Below are positions 1 to 8,659 of a stretch of DNA of 64,000 nucleotides, piece by piece. The notes under the pieces were generated by a model. That model was not told the origin of the DNA and ran no database searches. It saw only the letters and a program-made list of their open reading frames with translations. The translations under genes and the position numbers were made by a program. Every line of letters begins with the position of its first letter. Position 1 is the first letter of the stretch. The DNA comes from Bacteriovoracaceae bacterium. GTDB taxonomy: Bacteria > Bdellovibrionota > Bacteriovoracia > Bacteriovoracales > Bacteriovoracaceae. The stretch is from assembly GCA_947377285.1 (NCBI GenBank), contig CANCFT010000016.1, positions 18,245 through 82,244 of the forward strand, written 5' to 3'.

Positions 1-917
1 ATCACTCTATCTATAAGATTGATGACGATCACCATAATGGTGCGACTATAACTGAACGTGCCCATTTTTTTTCGGAGAAAGCTTACCGAGTATTTAATCA
101 ATTTTATGATTTAAATTCTAAAGCTCCAAGACCTAATCATTTGATCCATGTAACATGCACAGGATATATTTCACCAAGTGCTGCACAAAAAATAGTCAGT
201 GAAGAAAATTGGAATCAATCGACCGACATCACTCATGCTTACCATATGGGGTGTTATGCTTCCATGCCATCTGTTCGTCTTGCTAAAAGTTTAGTCATTG
301 CTGAAAGTCAGTCAAATGATAATTTTACAACGGATATCGTTCACAATGAAATGTGTGGGCTGCACATGAATGCTCAGGCCCATACACCAGAGCAAATGGT
401 TGTACAGACATTGTTTGCTGATGGGCACATTAAGTATACTGCAACCACCAAGAAAGTTTCAGACGGTAAAAATTTAAAAGTAATAGCTATACTTGAAAAA
501 GTTATTCCAGATTCGGTAGGAGATATGAGTTGGATTCCGGCCCCATGGGGAATGCAAATGAATTTATCGAGAGAAGTTCCAACGAAAATTAAACCAGAAT
601 TAAAAAAATTTGTAAGTGAGCTTTACTTAAAAGCCAAAGTAGAATTGACAACGACTTTGCTGAATGAAACTATTTTTGCCATTCATCCTGGTGGACCTAA
701 AATTATAGATTCTGTTCAAGAAGTTTTAGAACTAAGAGACGACCAAATAAAAGAATGCCGAAAAATTCTTTTTGAAAGAGGGAATATGTCTTCGGCGACT
801 CTGCCTCATATTTGGAATGAAATTTTAGAAAATCAGTATCCAGTTGGAACGAAAATTTTAAGCCTTGCCTTTGGACCAGGATTGACTTTATTTGGCTCGC
901 TCTATGAGGTTTGTTAA
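1..917 (+). CDS. Type III polyketide synthase (5'-truncated by window edge)
   Basis: This is a chalcone/stilbene- or alkylresorcinol-synthase-like condensing enzyme, expected to extend an acyl-CoA starter with malonyl-CoA in the cytoplasm. The frame is open from nt 3, so the first in-frame start at 141 (TTG) is internal and the N-terminus lies outside the window. All three catalytic residues are visible: Cys in MGCYAS (nt 252-254), His in IHPGGPK (nt 684-686) and Asn in GNMSSAT (nt 783-785). The Cys-His and His-Asn spacings of 144 and 33 residues fit the family. The stop overlaps the ATG of the next gene (TAATG), and a methyltransferase follows. The layout suggests an operon making a methylated polyketide or quinone-like lipid; the product is inferred only. 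Confidence 0.9.
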   Translation, partial: HSIYKIDDDHHNGATITERAHFFSEKAYRVFNQFYDLNSKAPRPNHLIHVTCTGYISPSAAQKIVSEENWNQSTDITHAYHMGCYASMPSVRLAKSLVIAESQSNDNFTTDIVHNEMCGLHMNAQAHTPEQMVVQTLFADGHIKYTATTKKVSDGKNLKVIAILEKVIPDSVGDMSWIPAPWGMQMNLSREVPTKIKPELKKFVSELYLKAKVELTTTLLNETIFAIHPGGPKIIDSVQEVLELRDDQIKECRKILFERGNMSSATLPHIWNEILENQYPVGTKILSLAFGPGLTLFGSLYEVC

Positions 918-1357
918 TGATCTGGATTTTTTTACCAATTGGACTTCAAGCCATGGCCATGGTTTTTGATGAACTTTATTTTCATCGAAAGCGTGGTTTA
1001 CCACGATGGGAGAGAATTGGACACCCATTAGATACTTTCACCGTTATTATAAGTTATGCTGCCTTAGTTTTTTTAGCACCATCTGCTTTTAATTTGAAAA
1101 TATATATTGGTTTATGTGCTTTTTCTTGTCTGTTTATAACTAAGGATGAGTTTATTCATACTGAAAATTGTGAAGCTAGTGAGAACTGGCTGCATGCCGT
1201 TCTCTTTGTTTTACATCCAATTACTTTTATGGCGGCCGGAATGATTTGGTGGGATCAGCTCAATCCAATCTTTCTAAAAATGCAATTGTTGATTTTAATT
1301 ATAGTGATGATATACCAGGTTCTTTATTGGAGGATGCCCTTTGGAAAAAGTAAATAA
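917..1357 (+). CDS. Small multi-pass membrane protein of the PKS operon
   Basis: This hydrophobic protein of 146 residues has about four predicted membrane helices and loops rich in His and acidic residues (DELYFHRKR near the N-terminus, DEFIHTENCEASE in the middle, HAVLFVLHP after it). The ATG at 917 overlaps the PKS stop codon, which favours it over the TTG at 911. The 3' end overlaps the methyltransferase start by 17 nt, so the three genes are almost certainly translationally coupled. I do not recognise a named family. The conserved-looking polar residues inside the membrane make a lipid-modifying enzyme possible, but that is speculation. Confidence 0.8.
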   Translation: MIWIFLPIGLQAMAMVFDELYFHRKRGLPRWERIGHPLDTFTVIISYAALVFLAPSAFNLKIYIGLCAFSCLFITKDEFIHTENCEASENWLHAVLFVLHPITFMAAGMIWWDQLNPIFLKMQLLILIIVMIYQVLYWRMPFGKSK

Positions 1358-2105
1358 CGATATTTATGATGCTTACGGTGATCGCTGGTATACAGCAGAT
1401 GATGATCCTGTTGCTTTATTAAGAGCAGAATCTAAAACGAAAACACCTTGGATATTAGAAAAATTAAAAAAACATGAACTTCTTAATTCCACTACGAAAG
1501 TTTTAGATGTCGGTTGTGGTGCAGGTTTTTTAAGTAATGACTTAGCTCGCAATGGACTTAAAGTTACAGGAATTGACCAATCTGTTGAGAGTCTGGCCGT
1601 TGCCAAAAAATATGATGAAACAAATAGCGTCGAATACATTATCGCTGATGCATATCATCTGCCATTTGCTGACCATACTTTTGATGTTTTAACGGCCATG
1701 GATTTCCTTGAACATGTCGAAGATCCAGAATTAGTAATAAAAGAATTTTCGAGAGTCTTAAAACCTAATGGCGTATTTATTTTTCACACATTTAATCGAA
1801 ATCCGCTGGCCCATTTAGTGATTATCAAGCTGGTTGAATGGTTTGTAAAAAATACTCCTAAAAATATGCATGTGATTCGGTTATTTATTAAACCTATTGA
1901 GCTTTCGGGCTTTTGTACAAAGGCCAATTTGGTAACTGAAGAAATGATTGGCATTAAACCCATTTTTTCGACTATACCACTCAAGCACTATTTTAGTGGG
2001 ATAGTCCCTAAGTCACTTCGATTTGAACTAACGAGTAGCTTACTGTTGTCTTATATGGGAATTGCAGTAAAAAACGAGGGTAAAAATTTCAATACCGCTA
2101 GGTAA
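1341..2105 (+). CDS. Class I SAM-dependent methyltransferase (UbiG-like)
   Basis: A Rossmann-fold methyltransferase of 254 residues. SAM-binding motif I is VLDVGCGAGFLS near residue 55, followed by an acidic motif II (GIDQS) and a post-motif stretch (FDVLTAMDFLEHVEDP) typical of UbiG/UbiE-type O- or C-methyltransferases. The start is TTG at 1341, supported by GGAGG seven bases upstream (1329-1333). It overlaps the membrane-protein gene by 17 nt. In type III PKS operons such enzymes methylate the phenolic or quinone product, and that is the likely role here. A hairpin follows the stop. Confidence 0.88.
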   Translation: MEKVNNDIYDAYGDRWYTADDDPVALLRAESKTKTPWILEKLKKHELLNSTTKVLDVGCGAGFLSNDLARNGLKVTGIDQSVESLAVAKKYDETNSVEYIIADAYHLPFADHTFDVLTAMDFLEHVEDPELVIKEFSRVLKPNGVFIFHTFNRNPLAHLVIIKLVEWFVKNTPKNMHVIRLFIKPIELSGFCTKANLVTEEMIGIKPIFSTIPLKHYFSGIVPKSLRFELTSSLLLSYMGIAVKNEGKNFNTAR

Positions 2106-2116
2106 ATACTCCAAAT

Positions 2117-2158
2117 GGCCTTATGTTCGAGAATATTAATTTAGATTAACATAAGGTC
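2117..2158 (+). promoter_or_regulatory. 11-bp hairpin that covers the next gene's ribosome binding site
   Basis: GGCCTTATGTT (2117-2127) pairs with AACATAAGGTC (2148-2158), with one G-T wobble and a 20-nt loop. The right arm contains AAGG, the only Shine-Dalgarno candidate for the ATG at 2164. It is followed by a short pyrimidine run, so it could end the PKS operon transcript, hide the downstream RBS, or both. Confidence 0.5.
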
Positions 2159-2163
2159 TTTCT

Positions 2164-2694
2164 ATGAAAATTCTATTCTTAAGTCTTTTTTTGATCTCTA
2201 ACTGTTTTGCAAGCTCTAGAGTCGACAATCTTATAAATGATGAAACAAAATCTAGATTTATTGCCATTGAAGAAATTCAGTCTCAATTAGCTGATTCGAA
2301 AAAAGAAATTCTATCGATTGAAAATCAACTTAATGCTGCCTCAAAAAAAGAAGGACATCGCAAAACATTTGTGACAATAAGAAATGTTGCCGCACTTTCT
2401 GCTGCCATTTCACTAGTTATTACTGGGTCTATTTCCATAAAGGCTCGATCGGTTGTTGATGAAGGAGCAATGTATAATCATATTGCGGCTTTTTTAGGTG
2501 CCGTTTTTACAGGTGGAACGGCCCTCATTGCCACAGGTGCTGAAGTGGGAGTTTATCTTTCTAAGAATGATGCCGAAGAATTAAAAATCAAGTTTATGGA
2601 TCTTAAAAAGTCTATAGTAATTAAAGAAAATGCCTTAGTTTCTGAAATTACAATTTTATGCAAAGAAGATCCACGCAATCGACTTTGTTATTAA
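2164..2694 (+). CDS. Secreted or membrane-anchored coiled-coil protein, unknown function
   Basis: A protein of 176 residues beginning with a clear signal peptide (hydrophobic MKILFLSLFLI followed by SNCFA/SS). A charged, probably coiled-coil segment spans about residues 30-65. Two hydrophobic Ala/Gly-rich helices follow at about 75-95 and 108-130, then another charged helix, ending with Cys residues near the C-terminus. The arrangement suggests a periplasm-facing protein held in the inner membrane. No family is recognised. It stands alone between the PKS operon and a convergent glycosyltransferase. Confidence 0.75.
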   Translation: MKILFLSLFLISNCFASSRVDNLINDETKSRFIAIEEIQSQLADSKKEILSIENQLNAASKKEGHRKTFVTIRNVAALSAAISLVITGSISIKARSVVDEGAMYNHIAAFLGAVFTGGTALIATGAEVGVYLSKNDAEELKIKFMDLKKSIVIKENALVSEITILCKEDPRNRLCY

Positions 2695-2729
2695 ATTATT
2701 AATATTTGGCAGAAGGATTTGCTCAAAAG

Positions 2730-3671
2730 TTAGTTTGAAACACTTGTTTTAATAGAACTAACTGTTTTCTTTTTACTATCAAAAAATCCCAATAATAATC
2801 CAAGAGCATAACCAGAATGACAAATCATAAAAGCCAAAACTGAGAGAATAAATTGCCAAGGTTTTCTAAGATAAAACAAACTAACAAGACAAGTCGGGAG
2901 AATTATAGAAAAGTAGAAACCTAATAAATAGATCATTAAGGTGACACTTTGAAGTAATAGTAGAGATCCAATAATTGTTAAAAATAATATTAGTGGAATA
3001 AAATAAAAGTAATCATTATAGGATTTTGAAAAGAGAAAATGCCTAGTTCGACCTTTTCCATAATGAACCATTTGTTTAAAAAATGAATTCATATTATTTC
3101 TATGATTTCGATAGACAATAATTAGAGGCGAATAAACGACTTTTCCAATTTTATTAATTCTTGATAAGAATTCATTTTCTTCATTGGGAAATAGGTTTTC
3201 CTGAAAACCACCACTCTTAACAAAATATTCAGATTTAATAATCATGTTACATAAAATTAATTCTTTTTCACTAGAAAACCTAGTTGCTCCAATAGATAAG
3301 TATCGAGACTTAAGTGGGCCTACTCCAAAATCTGAATTAAATACAATCTGAATGGCAGCCTGCCAATTATTTGTTGTTTCTAAATGTAGTAGGGAAGGGC
3401 CTCCAAAAACGATAGCCTTTGGAAATTTTAATAATGCCAATTGGAATTGTTCAATTGATTGTGAGTCTAATAATGAATCATCATCTAAAAAATAAAGCCA
3501 TTCACCTTTCGCTAATTTTGAGGCTTGATTTCTTTGTGCAGATGGATTGAGTCCAATTGATGTAATTATTTCAAATTCTAGTTTTGAATTTTTGAGTATT
3601 TTTTTTAAGTTATCCAAACTATTTTTTAAATTTTCTTCAGTATTAGAGATCAAGATAAAAGAAAAACGCAA
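2730..3671 (-). CDS. Family 2 glycosyltransferase with C-terminal membrane helices
   Basis: A GT-A glycosyltransferase of 313 residues. The N-terminus is FSFILISN, and the nucleotide-sugar/metal motif is in EWLYFLDDDSLLD around residue 85. About three hydrophobic helices at residues 220-300 anchor it in the inner membrane. Family 2 enzymes of this layout transfer sugars to lipid carriers or surface polysaccharides. GTG at 3680 is possible, but the near-perfect GGAGGTGA overlaps it and lies five bases before TTG at 3671, so I place the start there. Its acceptor cannot be told from the context. Confidence 0.82.
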   Translation of the reverse strand: MRFSFILISNTEENLKNSLDNLKKILKNSKLEFEIITSIGLNPSAQRNQASKLAKGEWLYFLDDDSLLDSQSIEQFQLALLKFPKAIVFGGPSLLHLETTNNWQAAIQIVFNSDFGVGPLKSRYLSIGATRFSSEKELILCNMIIKSEYFVKSGGFQENLFPNEENEFLSRINKIGKVVYSPLIIVYRNHRNNMNSFFKQMVHYGKGRTRHFLFSKSYNDYFYFIPLILFLTIIGSLLLLQSVTLMIYLLGFYFSIILPTCLVSLFYLRKPWQFILSVLAFMICHSGYALGLLLGFFDSKKKTVSSIKTSVSN

Positions 3672-3732
3672 AACTATCACCTCCAGATCAGACTTTTGAG
3701 AAGTTATCTAATCTATTGTTTAGAGCTATAGC

Positions 3733-3761
3733 TTATCATAATTTATTTTGACGTCTATAAT
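3733..3761 (+). promoter_or_regulatory. Putative sigma-70-like promoter of the 3795 gene
   Basis: TTATCA (3733-3738), 17-nt spacer, TATAAT (3756-3761). The -10 is a perfect match and the -35 partial. It lies 33 nt upstream of the ATG at 3795. Confidence 0.4.
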
Positions 3762-3794
3762 TCAATCCAGTAATCTTTCATGAAGGATTTATCA

Positions 3795-4352
3795 ATGAAA
3801 AAGCTTTTTTTTCTGTTTTTTTGTTTTCACTTAATTGGAATTGCTTCAGCATCGGTTTCCTCTTCGGTATCAGAAGACCCGTCACTGTTTTGTCATAAAA
3901 ATCCAAATTGCACTGACAAAATGAATAAAATTTCTCAAAATTTTAAAAAAGGTAATGTTCTCTTTGCTAAAGAGAATCTTATTGGCTTTAGTGGGGCCTG
4001 CTTTCACTTAAGTTATTTATATGATAGCCTTCATGAACATCATGGGGCATTTGTTTTTGAAAAAAATCAAAATGATCTTATGGCCGATGGAATATTTTTA
4101 TTCTTTTATCCATCTGATCCTTTCAATAATATGACTTCCCAAGAACTTAAAGATTGGTTTATTGAAAGCAAGTCAACAATGGTTAAAACAAATGTTAAAG
4201 CTTCAGTTGTAGAACTTCAATTTTTAGGTGAAGGCTCAGATTATCATTACTGGATGCGAAGTGATAAAAGTAATTCAAAACTTTTTGTTATAGGTAAACA
4301 GGCCTCAAATAATTACGATGGTTTACTTTTTTGTGAATTGAATCGGAGATAA
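3795..4352 (+). CDS. Secreted protein of unknown function
   Basis: The protein is 185 residues if started at the ATG at 3795, which has AAGGA about eight bases upstream; an in-frame ATG at 3780 gives five more residues but disrupts the signal peptide. The signal sequence runs to about IASASV. The mature part has four to five Cys (FCHKNPNC near the N-terminus, FCELN at the end), suggesting disulphides in the periplasm. No family is recognised. The next gene's ATG follows this gene's TAA by five bases and its ribosome site GGAGA overlaps this stop, so the two are probably co-transcribed. Confidence 0.75.
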   Translation: MKKLFFLFFCFHLIGIASASVSSSVSEDPSLFCHKNPNCTDKMNKISQNFKKGNVLFAKENLIGFSGACFHLSYLYDSLHEHHGAFVFEKNQNDLMADGIFLFFYPSDPFNNMTSQELKDWFIESKSTMVKTNVKASVVELQFLGEGSDYHYWMRSDKSNSKLFVIGKQASNNYDGLLFCELNRR

Positions 4353-4357
4353 ATATC

Positions 4358-5167
4358 ATGACTAAAAAATTGCCTACTTATTTTATCTCACATGGTGGTG
4401 GCCCTTGGCCTTGGCTTAAAAAAGAGATGCCTTTTTTTGATAAACTTGAAGTTTCACTAAAAAGCATTGCCCATGAAGTTGGAAAACCCAAATCAATTTT
4501 AATGATCTCAGGGCACTGGGAAGAAGAAAACTTCTCTTTAATGAGTAATCAATTGCCTCCTATGCTTTATGATTATGGTGGATTTCCAGATCATACTTAT
4601 CACATTAAATATCCAGCATCAGGTAGTTTAGAATTAGTCCAACGGACGAAAGAATTATTAGAAAAAGCTGGTATAAATGTTAACTTAAATTCCACTCGAG
4701 GATATGACCATGGGGCGTTTGTACCACTTTTTGTCATGTATCCAGATGCAGATGTCCCAGTTGTACAACTATCTTTGAAAAAAAATTATGACCCAGAAAC
4801 GCATTACCAGTTGGGAATAGCTCTAACTTCATTAAGAGAAGAAGGAGTTTTAATCATTGGCAGTGGATTATCATATCATAATTTGCGAGATTTTGGACGA
4901 ACACCTGCTGCACGAAGTGCATCTAAGGAATTTGATAATTGGCTAGGCGAGGTATTAGTCAACGATACCTTGGAAGCTCGCCATCAGAAATTATTAGAAT
5001 GGGCAAAAGCTCCCTCTGCTAGGGCCGCTCATCCAGAAGAAGATCATCTTATACCTCTACATGTGATAGTTGGAGCTGCTAAAAATGAAAAAGGAGTCTG
5101 TATATACCATGAAGATGAAGTCATGGGCGGAATAACTGTTTCAAGCTTTCGTTTCGGTGAAATTTAG
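4358..5167 (+). CDS. ygiD: Extradiol ring-cleavage dioxygenase, DODA/LigB type (YgiD-like)
   Basis: A cytosolic metal-dependent dioxygenase of 269 residues in the 4,5-DOPA-extradiol dioxygenase family. The metal-binding histidines are recognisable in ISHGGGPWPW (residues 10-19), MISGHWEE (about 48-55) and RGYDHGAFVPLF (about 115-126). The GSGLSYHNL segment typical of the family is also present. The family opens catechol rings. Whether the natural substrate here is DOPA or another catechol is unknown. The length matches YgiD (about 260-270). GGAGATAAATATC precedes the ATG. Confidence 0.9.
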   Translation: MTKKLPTYFISHGGGPWPWLKKEMPFFDKLEVSLKSIAHEVGKPKSILMISGHWEEENFSLMSNQLPPMLYDYGGFPDHTYHIKYPASGSLELVQRTKELLEKAGINVNLNSTRGYDHGAFVPLFVMYPDADVPVVQLSLKKNYDPETHYQLGIALTSLREEGVLIIGSGLSYHNLRDFGRTPAARSASKEFDNWLGEVLVNDTLEARHQKLLEWAKAPSARAAHPEEDHLIPLHVIVGAAKNEKGVCIYHEDEVMGGITVSSFRFGEI

Positions 5168-5229
5168 TTTTCCTCCGTTAAGAATAGTTTGAAGTTGCGA
5201 TATCCTTATTTTGCAGTAATAATTTTTGA

Positions 5230-6615
5230 ATGTATCCTTTTGATCTCAATACACCATTTAGTTTAAAAATAGATGAAATTCAAAGTAATGAATTTGTCTA
5301 TTTTAAGCCTGAAAGAGATAAAGATTTTGGGGATAAGAAATTTAATAGTGCCATTGAATTAATATCAAAAAAAACAAATCGTTTGTTTCTTTCAATTGAT
5401 CAATTAACCGATCTAGAAAATATTAAAAATTATGAATCAAATAATTCAATTACATGGTTTGGTGTTCCAGTCACTGTTGGATCAGATCAAAATGAGATAG
5501 AAAAAAACCAGTCAAGTTATTCAAATATAGATTCATTAAGTTTTAAAATTTTTGAAGAATTACGCTCAAATTTTGATCATAATTATAAAGTAATTCCTGA
5601 ATTTATTTTATCAAAAAATCACTATCAGCTTGGTCCAACTATAATTGAGTTTTTTAAATATTATAAAGTTCCTTTTGCTTTTTTAAAAATTGATGGTCCA
5701 CCAGAAAACCAAAAGATTCAATTTTTTAGAGAAACTTTTGAATCTTTGAGAATAAATGGATTTAAAGGGAAAATATATTTCAGTTTCACGAATCCTTATT
5801 TAGATGAATGGAATATTAAAACTCATAATACTTTTTCTGGCGTGCAAACGGTCCATATTGACCTTTCCAACAAGTGCACTCATTCCTGCGTTTTTTGTGG
5901 TTTGTGGGGCCCAGAGTTTATTGATGAATTAAAGGCACAAACAACTTCTGGTGTACTTGCTCAAGATGTCGTTAGTTTTATGAATAAGCAGATGCCATTT
6001 GAAAAATCAATTGAGATTTTGGAGTCTTTGCCAGAAACAATTAAATCTGTTCAATTTGGAGGAGCAGGGGATCCATTAACTCACCCTCATTGGCTTGAGA
6101 TACTTTCAAAATGGAGATCACGAGGATTAAGACTAGAAGTGCTTACAAATTTTGAATATCCAAATTTTAATGAGATAGAAAGTTTACATAAAATGTCCAT
6201 TGGTAGAAGGAAAATAGATTTCATGGTTAATGTTTCGGCCGCAAGTTTTGAAGTTTATAAAATGATTAGACCTAGGCAAGCGAAAGAAACATTTGAAAAA
6301 GTCATAGAAAATATAAGATATGCTAATAAGCTTAAGCTAAGAGATGGATATGGAATGACTTTTACCATGGTTCATATAATCAATTCTCTTAATTTCAAGG
6401 AAGCTGTAATGATGGTTGAACTTGCTTCAGATTTAGGGGCGGATGTTTGGTTGAAGCCGCTTGAAGTCCATTCTGATATTCATAAAAAATATTCTATTCA
6501 TAAAGATAATTATCCTTTGTTTAAAGAGATGATGAATCAGGCCCTTAAAAGAGCAGATGAACTAAAGGTTAGAATAGTTTTACGAGATTTAATTGAAGCG
6601 ATTGTAGTGAGTTAA
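5230..6615 (+). CDS. Radical SAM protein with long N-terminal extension
   Basis: A protein of 461 residues. The radical-SAM cluster ligands are Cys216, Cys220 and Cys223 (NKCTHSCVFCGLW), followed by the glycine-rich QFGGAGDPLTHPHW segment and LEVLTNF, as in MoaA/SPASM-type enzymes. About 200 residues with no recognised domain precede the cluster. The protein ends soon after the barrel (RDLIEAIVVS), so the usual cysteine-rich SPASM tail is missing. The gene stands alone and its start has no obvious Shine-Dalgarno. The substrate is unknown. The end lies four bases from the convergent CBS gene. Confidence 0.82.
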   Translation: MYPFDLNTPFSLKIDEIQSNEFVYFKPERDKDFGDKKFNSAIELISKKTNRLFLSIDQLTDLENIKNYESNNSITWFGVPVTVGSDQNEIEKNQSSYSNIDSLSFKIFEELRSNFDHNYKVIPEFILSKNHYQLGPTIIEFFKYYKVPFAFLKIDGPPENQKIQFFRETFESLRINGFKGKIYFSFTNPYLDEWNIKTHNTFSGVQTVHIDLSNKCTHSCVFCGLWGPEFIDELKAQTTSGVLAQDVVSFMNKQMPFEKSIEILESLPETIKSVQFGGAGDPLTHPHWLEILSKWRSRGLRLEVLTNFEYPNFNEIESLHKMSIGRRKIDFMVNVSAASFEVYKMIRPRQAKETFEKVIENIRYANKLKLRDGYGMTFTMVHIINSLNFKEAVMMVELASDLGADVWLKPLEVHSDIHKKYSIHKDNYPLFKEMMNQALKRADELKVRIVLRDLIEAIVVS

Positions 6616-6619
6616 AAAA

Positions 6620-7159
6620 TTATTTTAAAATTAAGCGATTATATATTACGGCTTTTAAGATATCCGTTCTAGATATCATTCCTTTTAATTCATTATTAGC
6701 ATTTATAATAGGTATTGCACTTATTTTTTCTTCCATTAGGACTCTTGCAATATGGGCCAAAGGAGTTTCTTCATTTGCCACTATTAAAACCGAAGTCATT
6801 ATATCTTGAGCATGAAGAAATGGGAAAGTTCCAGACAAGTCGACTTTTAAAAGATCACGATCAGAAATCATACCCAATATTTGTTTGTTTTTAATTATTG
6901 GTATATGCCGAATATTTTGATTCTTCATAGTCTCTCTGACATTTTCAAGAAGTGAACTTGGTTTGAGTGATATGACAGGTGAATTCATAATTTCAATTGC
7001 ATAAAATTCTTTTTGTTTTAAAGGAACTGTCAGGGGAGTTGAATTTGATAAATCATGATGGACTTCTGTTTTTTCTAGACGTGCTTTTTCAAAATCTCCA
7101 TCTAAATATTTAAAATGATAAGTATGTAGTTGGCCATTTGTGGATAAAAAAAAACTCAT
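6620..7159 (-). CDS. CBS-pair domain protein
   Basis: A protein of 179 residues with two CBS modules: about residues 58-110 (NSPVISLKPSSLLENV to MISDRDLLK) and 118-175 (DIMTSVLIVANEETPL to MISRTDILKAV). Both end in the usual I-S-x-x-D-[IL]-L-K motif. The N-terminal 55 residues are not recognised. CBS pairs bind adenosine nucleotides and regulate partner enzymes or channels; no partner domain is fused, so this is probably a stand-alone energy sensor. AAGGA precedes the ATG by nine bases. Confidence 0.88.
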   Translation of the reverse strand: MSFFLSTNGQLHTYHFKYLDGDFEKARLEKTEVHHDLSNSTPLTVPLKQKEFYAIEIMNSPVISLKPSSLLENVRETMKNQNIRHIPIIKNKQILGMISDRDLLKVDLSGTFPFLHAQDIMTSVLIVANEETPLAHIARVLMEEKISAIPIINANNELKGMISRTDILKAVIYNRLILK

Positions 7160-7269
7160 AATTTATTTCCTTAGCAGATGATTTAATTATACTCCTAGAT
7201 ATAAAATTCTCCAGCTTTTTTGTTTAAAACTTAGTTTGAATAATCTCGTAAATATGATTTAATACCGGA

Positions 7270-8475
7270 ATGGAAAAATCAACTGGTTCAAAATTATTTA
7301 TTTTTATTACTATTTTATTAGATGCTATTGGAATTGGAATTGTTATTCCGATTTGGCCCGAAGTTATTCGTCGATTTGGGACGGATGCAAGTTTTGTAAG
7401 TAGTTACTTTGGATATTTTATTTCTGTCTATGCATTGATGCAATTTATTGCATCACCATTACTAGGCTCTTTATCTGATAAGTTTGGTCGTCGATCAGTA
7501 TTACTTGTTTCACTTCTAGGGAGTGGTTTAGACTATTTATTAATGGCCTTTGCCCCAAGCATGTTTATCCTATTTGTTGGAAGGATTTTATCGGGTTTAA
7601 CTGGAGCCAATCAAACAGTAGCGTCTTCGTATATTGCTGATATTTCTACCAATGAAAATAGAACTGCAAACTTTGGAATGATCGGAGCTGCTTTTGGAAT
7701 AGGCTTCGTTCTTGGACCTGCACTAGGTGGCTTTGTAGGGACATTTGGTCATCAATGGCCGTTTATTGTTGCTGCTATATTAACACTCACTAACTTCTTT
7801 TTTGGACTTTTTGTTTTACCAGAATCACTTCCTAAAGAGAAAAGACGAAATTTAGATATGGCCCGGTTAAACCCTTTAAAGTCACTTACGAAAATTTTGT
7901 TTCAATCAAAAGCGACAGTCCTAATCTGGGTTTATTTTTTAACTAATCTTGCCGGTCAAGTACATCCATCTATTTGGACTTTATATACGGCTTATAAATT
8001 TCATTGGAATAGTTTACAAGTGGGATTATCACTTACAGCTGTTGGAGTCGCTTTTGGACTTGGTCAAGGCTTTGCAACTCGAATTATTACACCTAGAATT
8101 GGTGAGAAAAACTCTGTCAAATATGGTACTGCACTTTTAGCAATTAGTTATATTCTTTACGCCTTAGCAACAGAAGGATGGATGCTCTATGCAATTATCT
8201 CTTTAATGGTTGTTTGTGGCGTTGTTATGCCATCTCTGCAGTCACTTATTTCTAAAGATACACCTTCTGAAAAACAAGGTGAGCTTCAAGGAAGTTTAGT
8301 TTCATTGATGAGCTTAACTTCTATTATTGGACCAATTCTTTATACGACTTTATTTTCTTTTTATACAAAAGTTGATCATGTCATTTTTCCAGGAGCGCCC
8401 TATATGGCGGCCGCTGTAATAAGTTTTATCTGTTTGTTGACAATGCTAAAACAATTTAAAAATCAGACTGCTTAA
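7270..8475 (+). CDS. MFS drug exporter, TetA-like (DHA1 family)
   Basis: An inner-membrane transporter of 401 residues with about twelve helices. Signature motif A is GSLSDKFGRRSVLL in the first cytoplasmic loop. The first helix carries DAIGIGIVIPIWP, and motif C-like GFVLGPALGG lies in helix 5, both typical of tetracycline/H+ antiporters. It is expected to expel small hydrophobic compounds in exchange for protons. Whether tetracycline is a substrate cannot be inferred. The gene is divergent from the CBS gene and no dedicated TetR-type repressor is adjacent. Confidence 0.9.
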   Translation: MEKSTGSKLFIFITILLDAIGIGIVIPIWPEVIRRFGTDASFVSSYFGYFISVYALMQFIASPLLGSLSDKFGRRSVLLVSLLGSGLDYLLMAFAPSMFILFVGRILSGLTGANQTVASSYIADISTNENRTANFGMIGAAFGIGFVLGPALGGFVGTFGHQWPFIVAAILTLTNFFFGLFVLPESLPKEKRRNLDMARLNPLKSLTKILFQSKATVLIWVYFLTNLAGQVHPSIWTLYTAYKFHWNSLQVGLSLTAVGVAFGLGQGFATRIITPRIGEKNSVKYGTALLAISYILYALATEGWMLYAIISLMVVCGVVMPSLQSLISKDTPSEKQGELQGSLVSLMSLTSIIGPILYTTLFSFYTKVDHVIFPGAPYMAAAVISFICLLTMLKQFKNQTA

Positions 8476-8591
8476 TTTTATTTTTTACATTCAGTAGCTG
8501 AAGTTTTTTGAAAATTAACCTAGTGGAGAGTAAGCCATTTTGATGAGTCCATCAATCGAAGTAAATGATTCAATAATTTAAGACTAGTTAT

Positions 8592-8650
8592 TTGACAAGT
8601 TCCCTTTGGTACTTGTTTAAATAATTTAAGTTTGTTCGGATTAAGCCGAA
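8592..8650 (+). promoter_or_regulatory. Promoter with inverted repeats upstream of the 8660 gene
   Basis: A perfect -35 TTGACA (8592-8597) is overlapped by the inverted repeat ACAAGTTCC-CTTT-GGTACTTGT (8595-8616, 8 of 9 pairs). This is followed by TTTAAA (8616-8621, 18-nt spacer) as a weak -10. A second hairpin, TTCGG-ATTAAG-CCGAA, lies at 8635-8650 just before the start. The first repeat sits where a repressor would block RNA polymerase. Confidence 0.45.
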
Positions 8651-8659
8651 TTGTCTCCT

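Noticed and set aside
7270..8475. Tetracycline resistance gene acquired by transfer
   Set aside because: Codon use and composition look like the surroundings and there are no mobile-element marks; it is a generic chromosomal MFS exporter.
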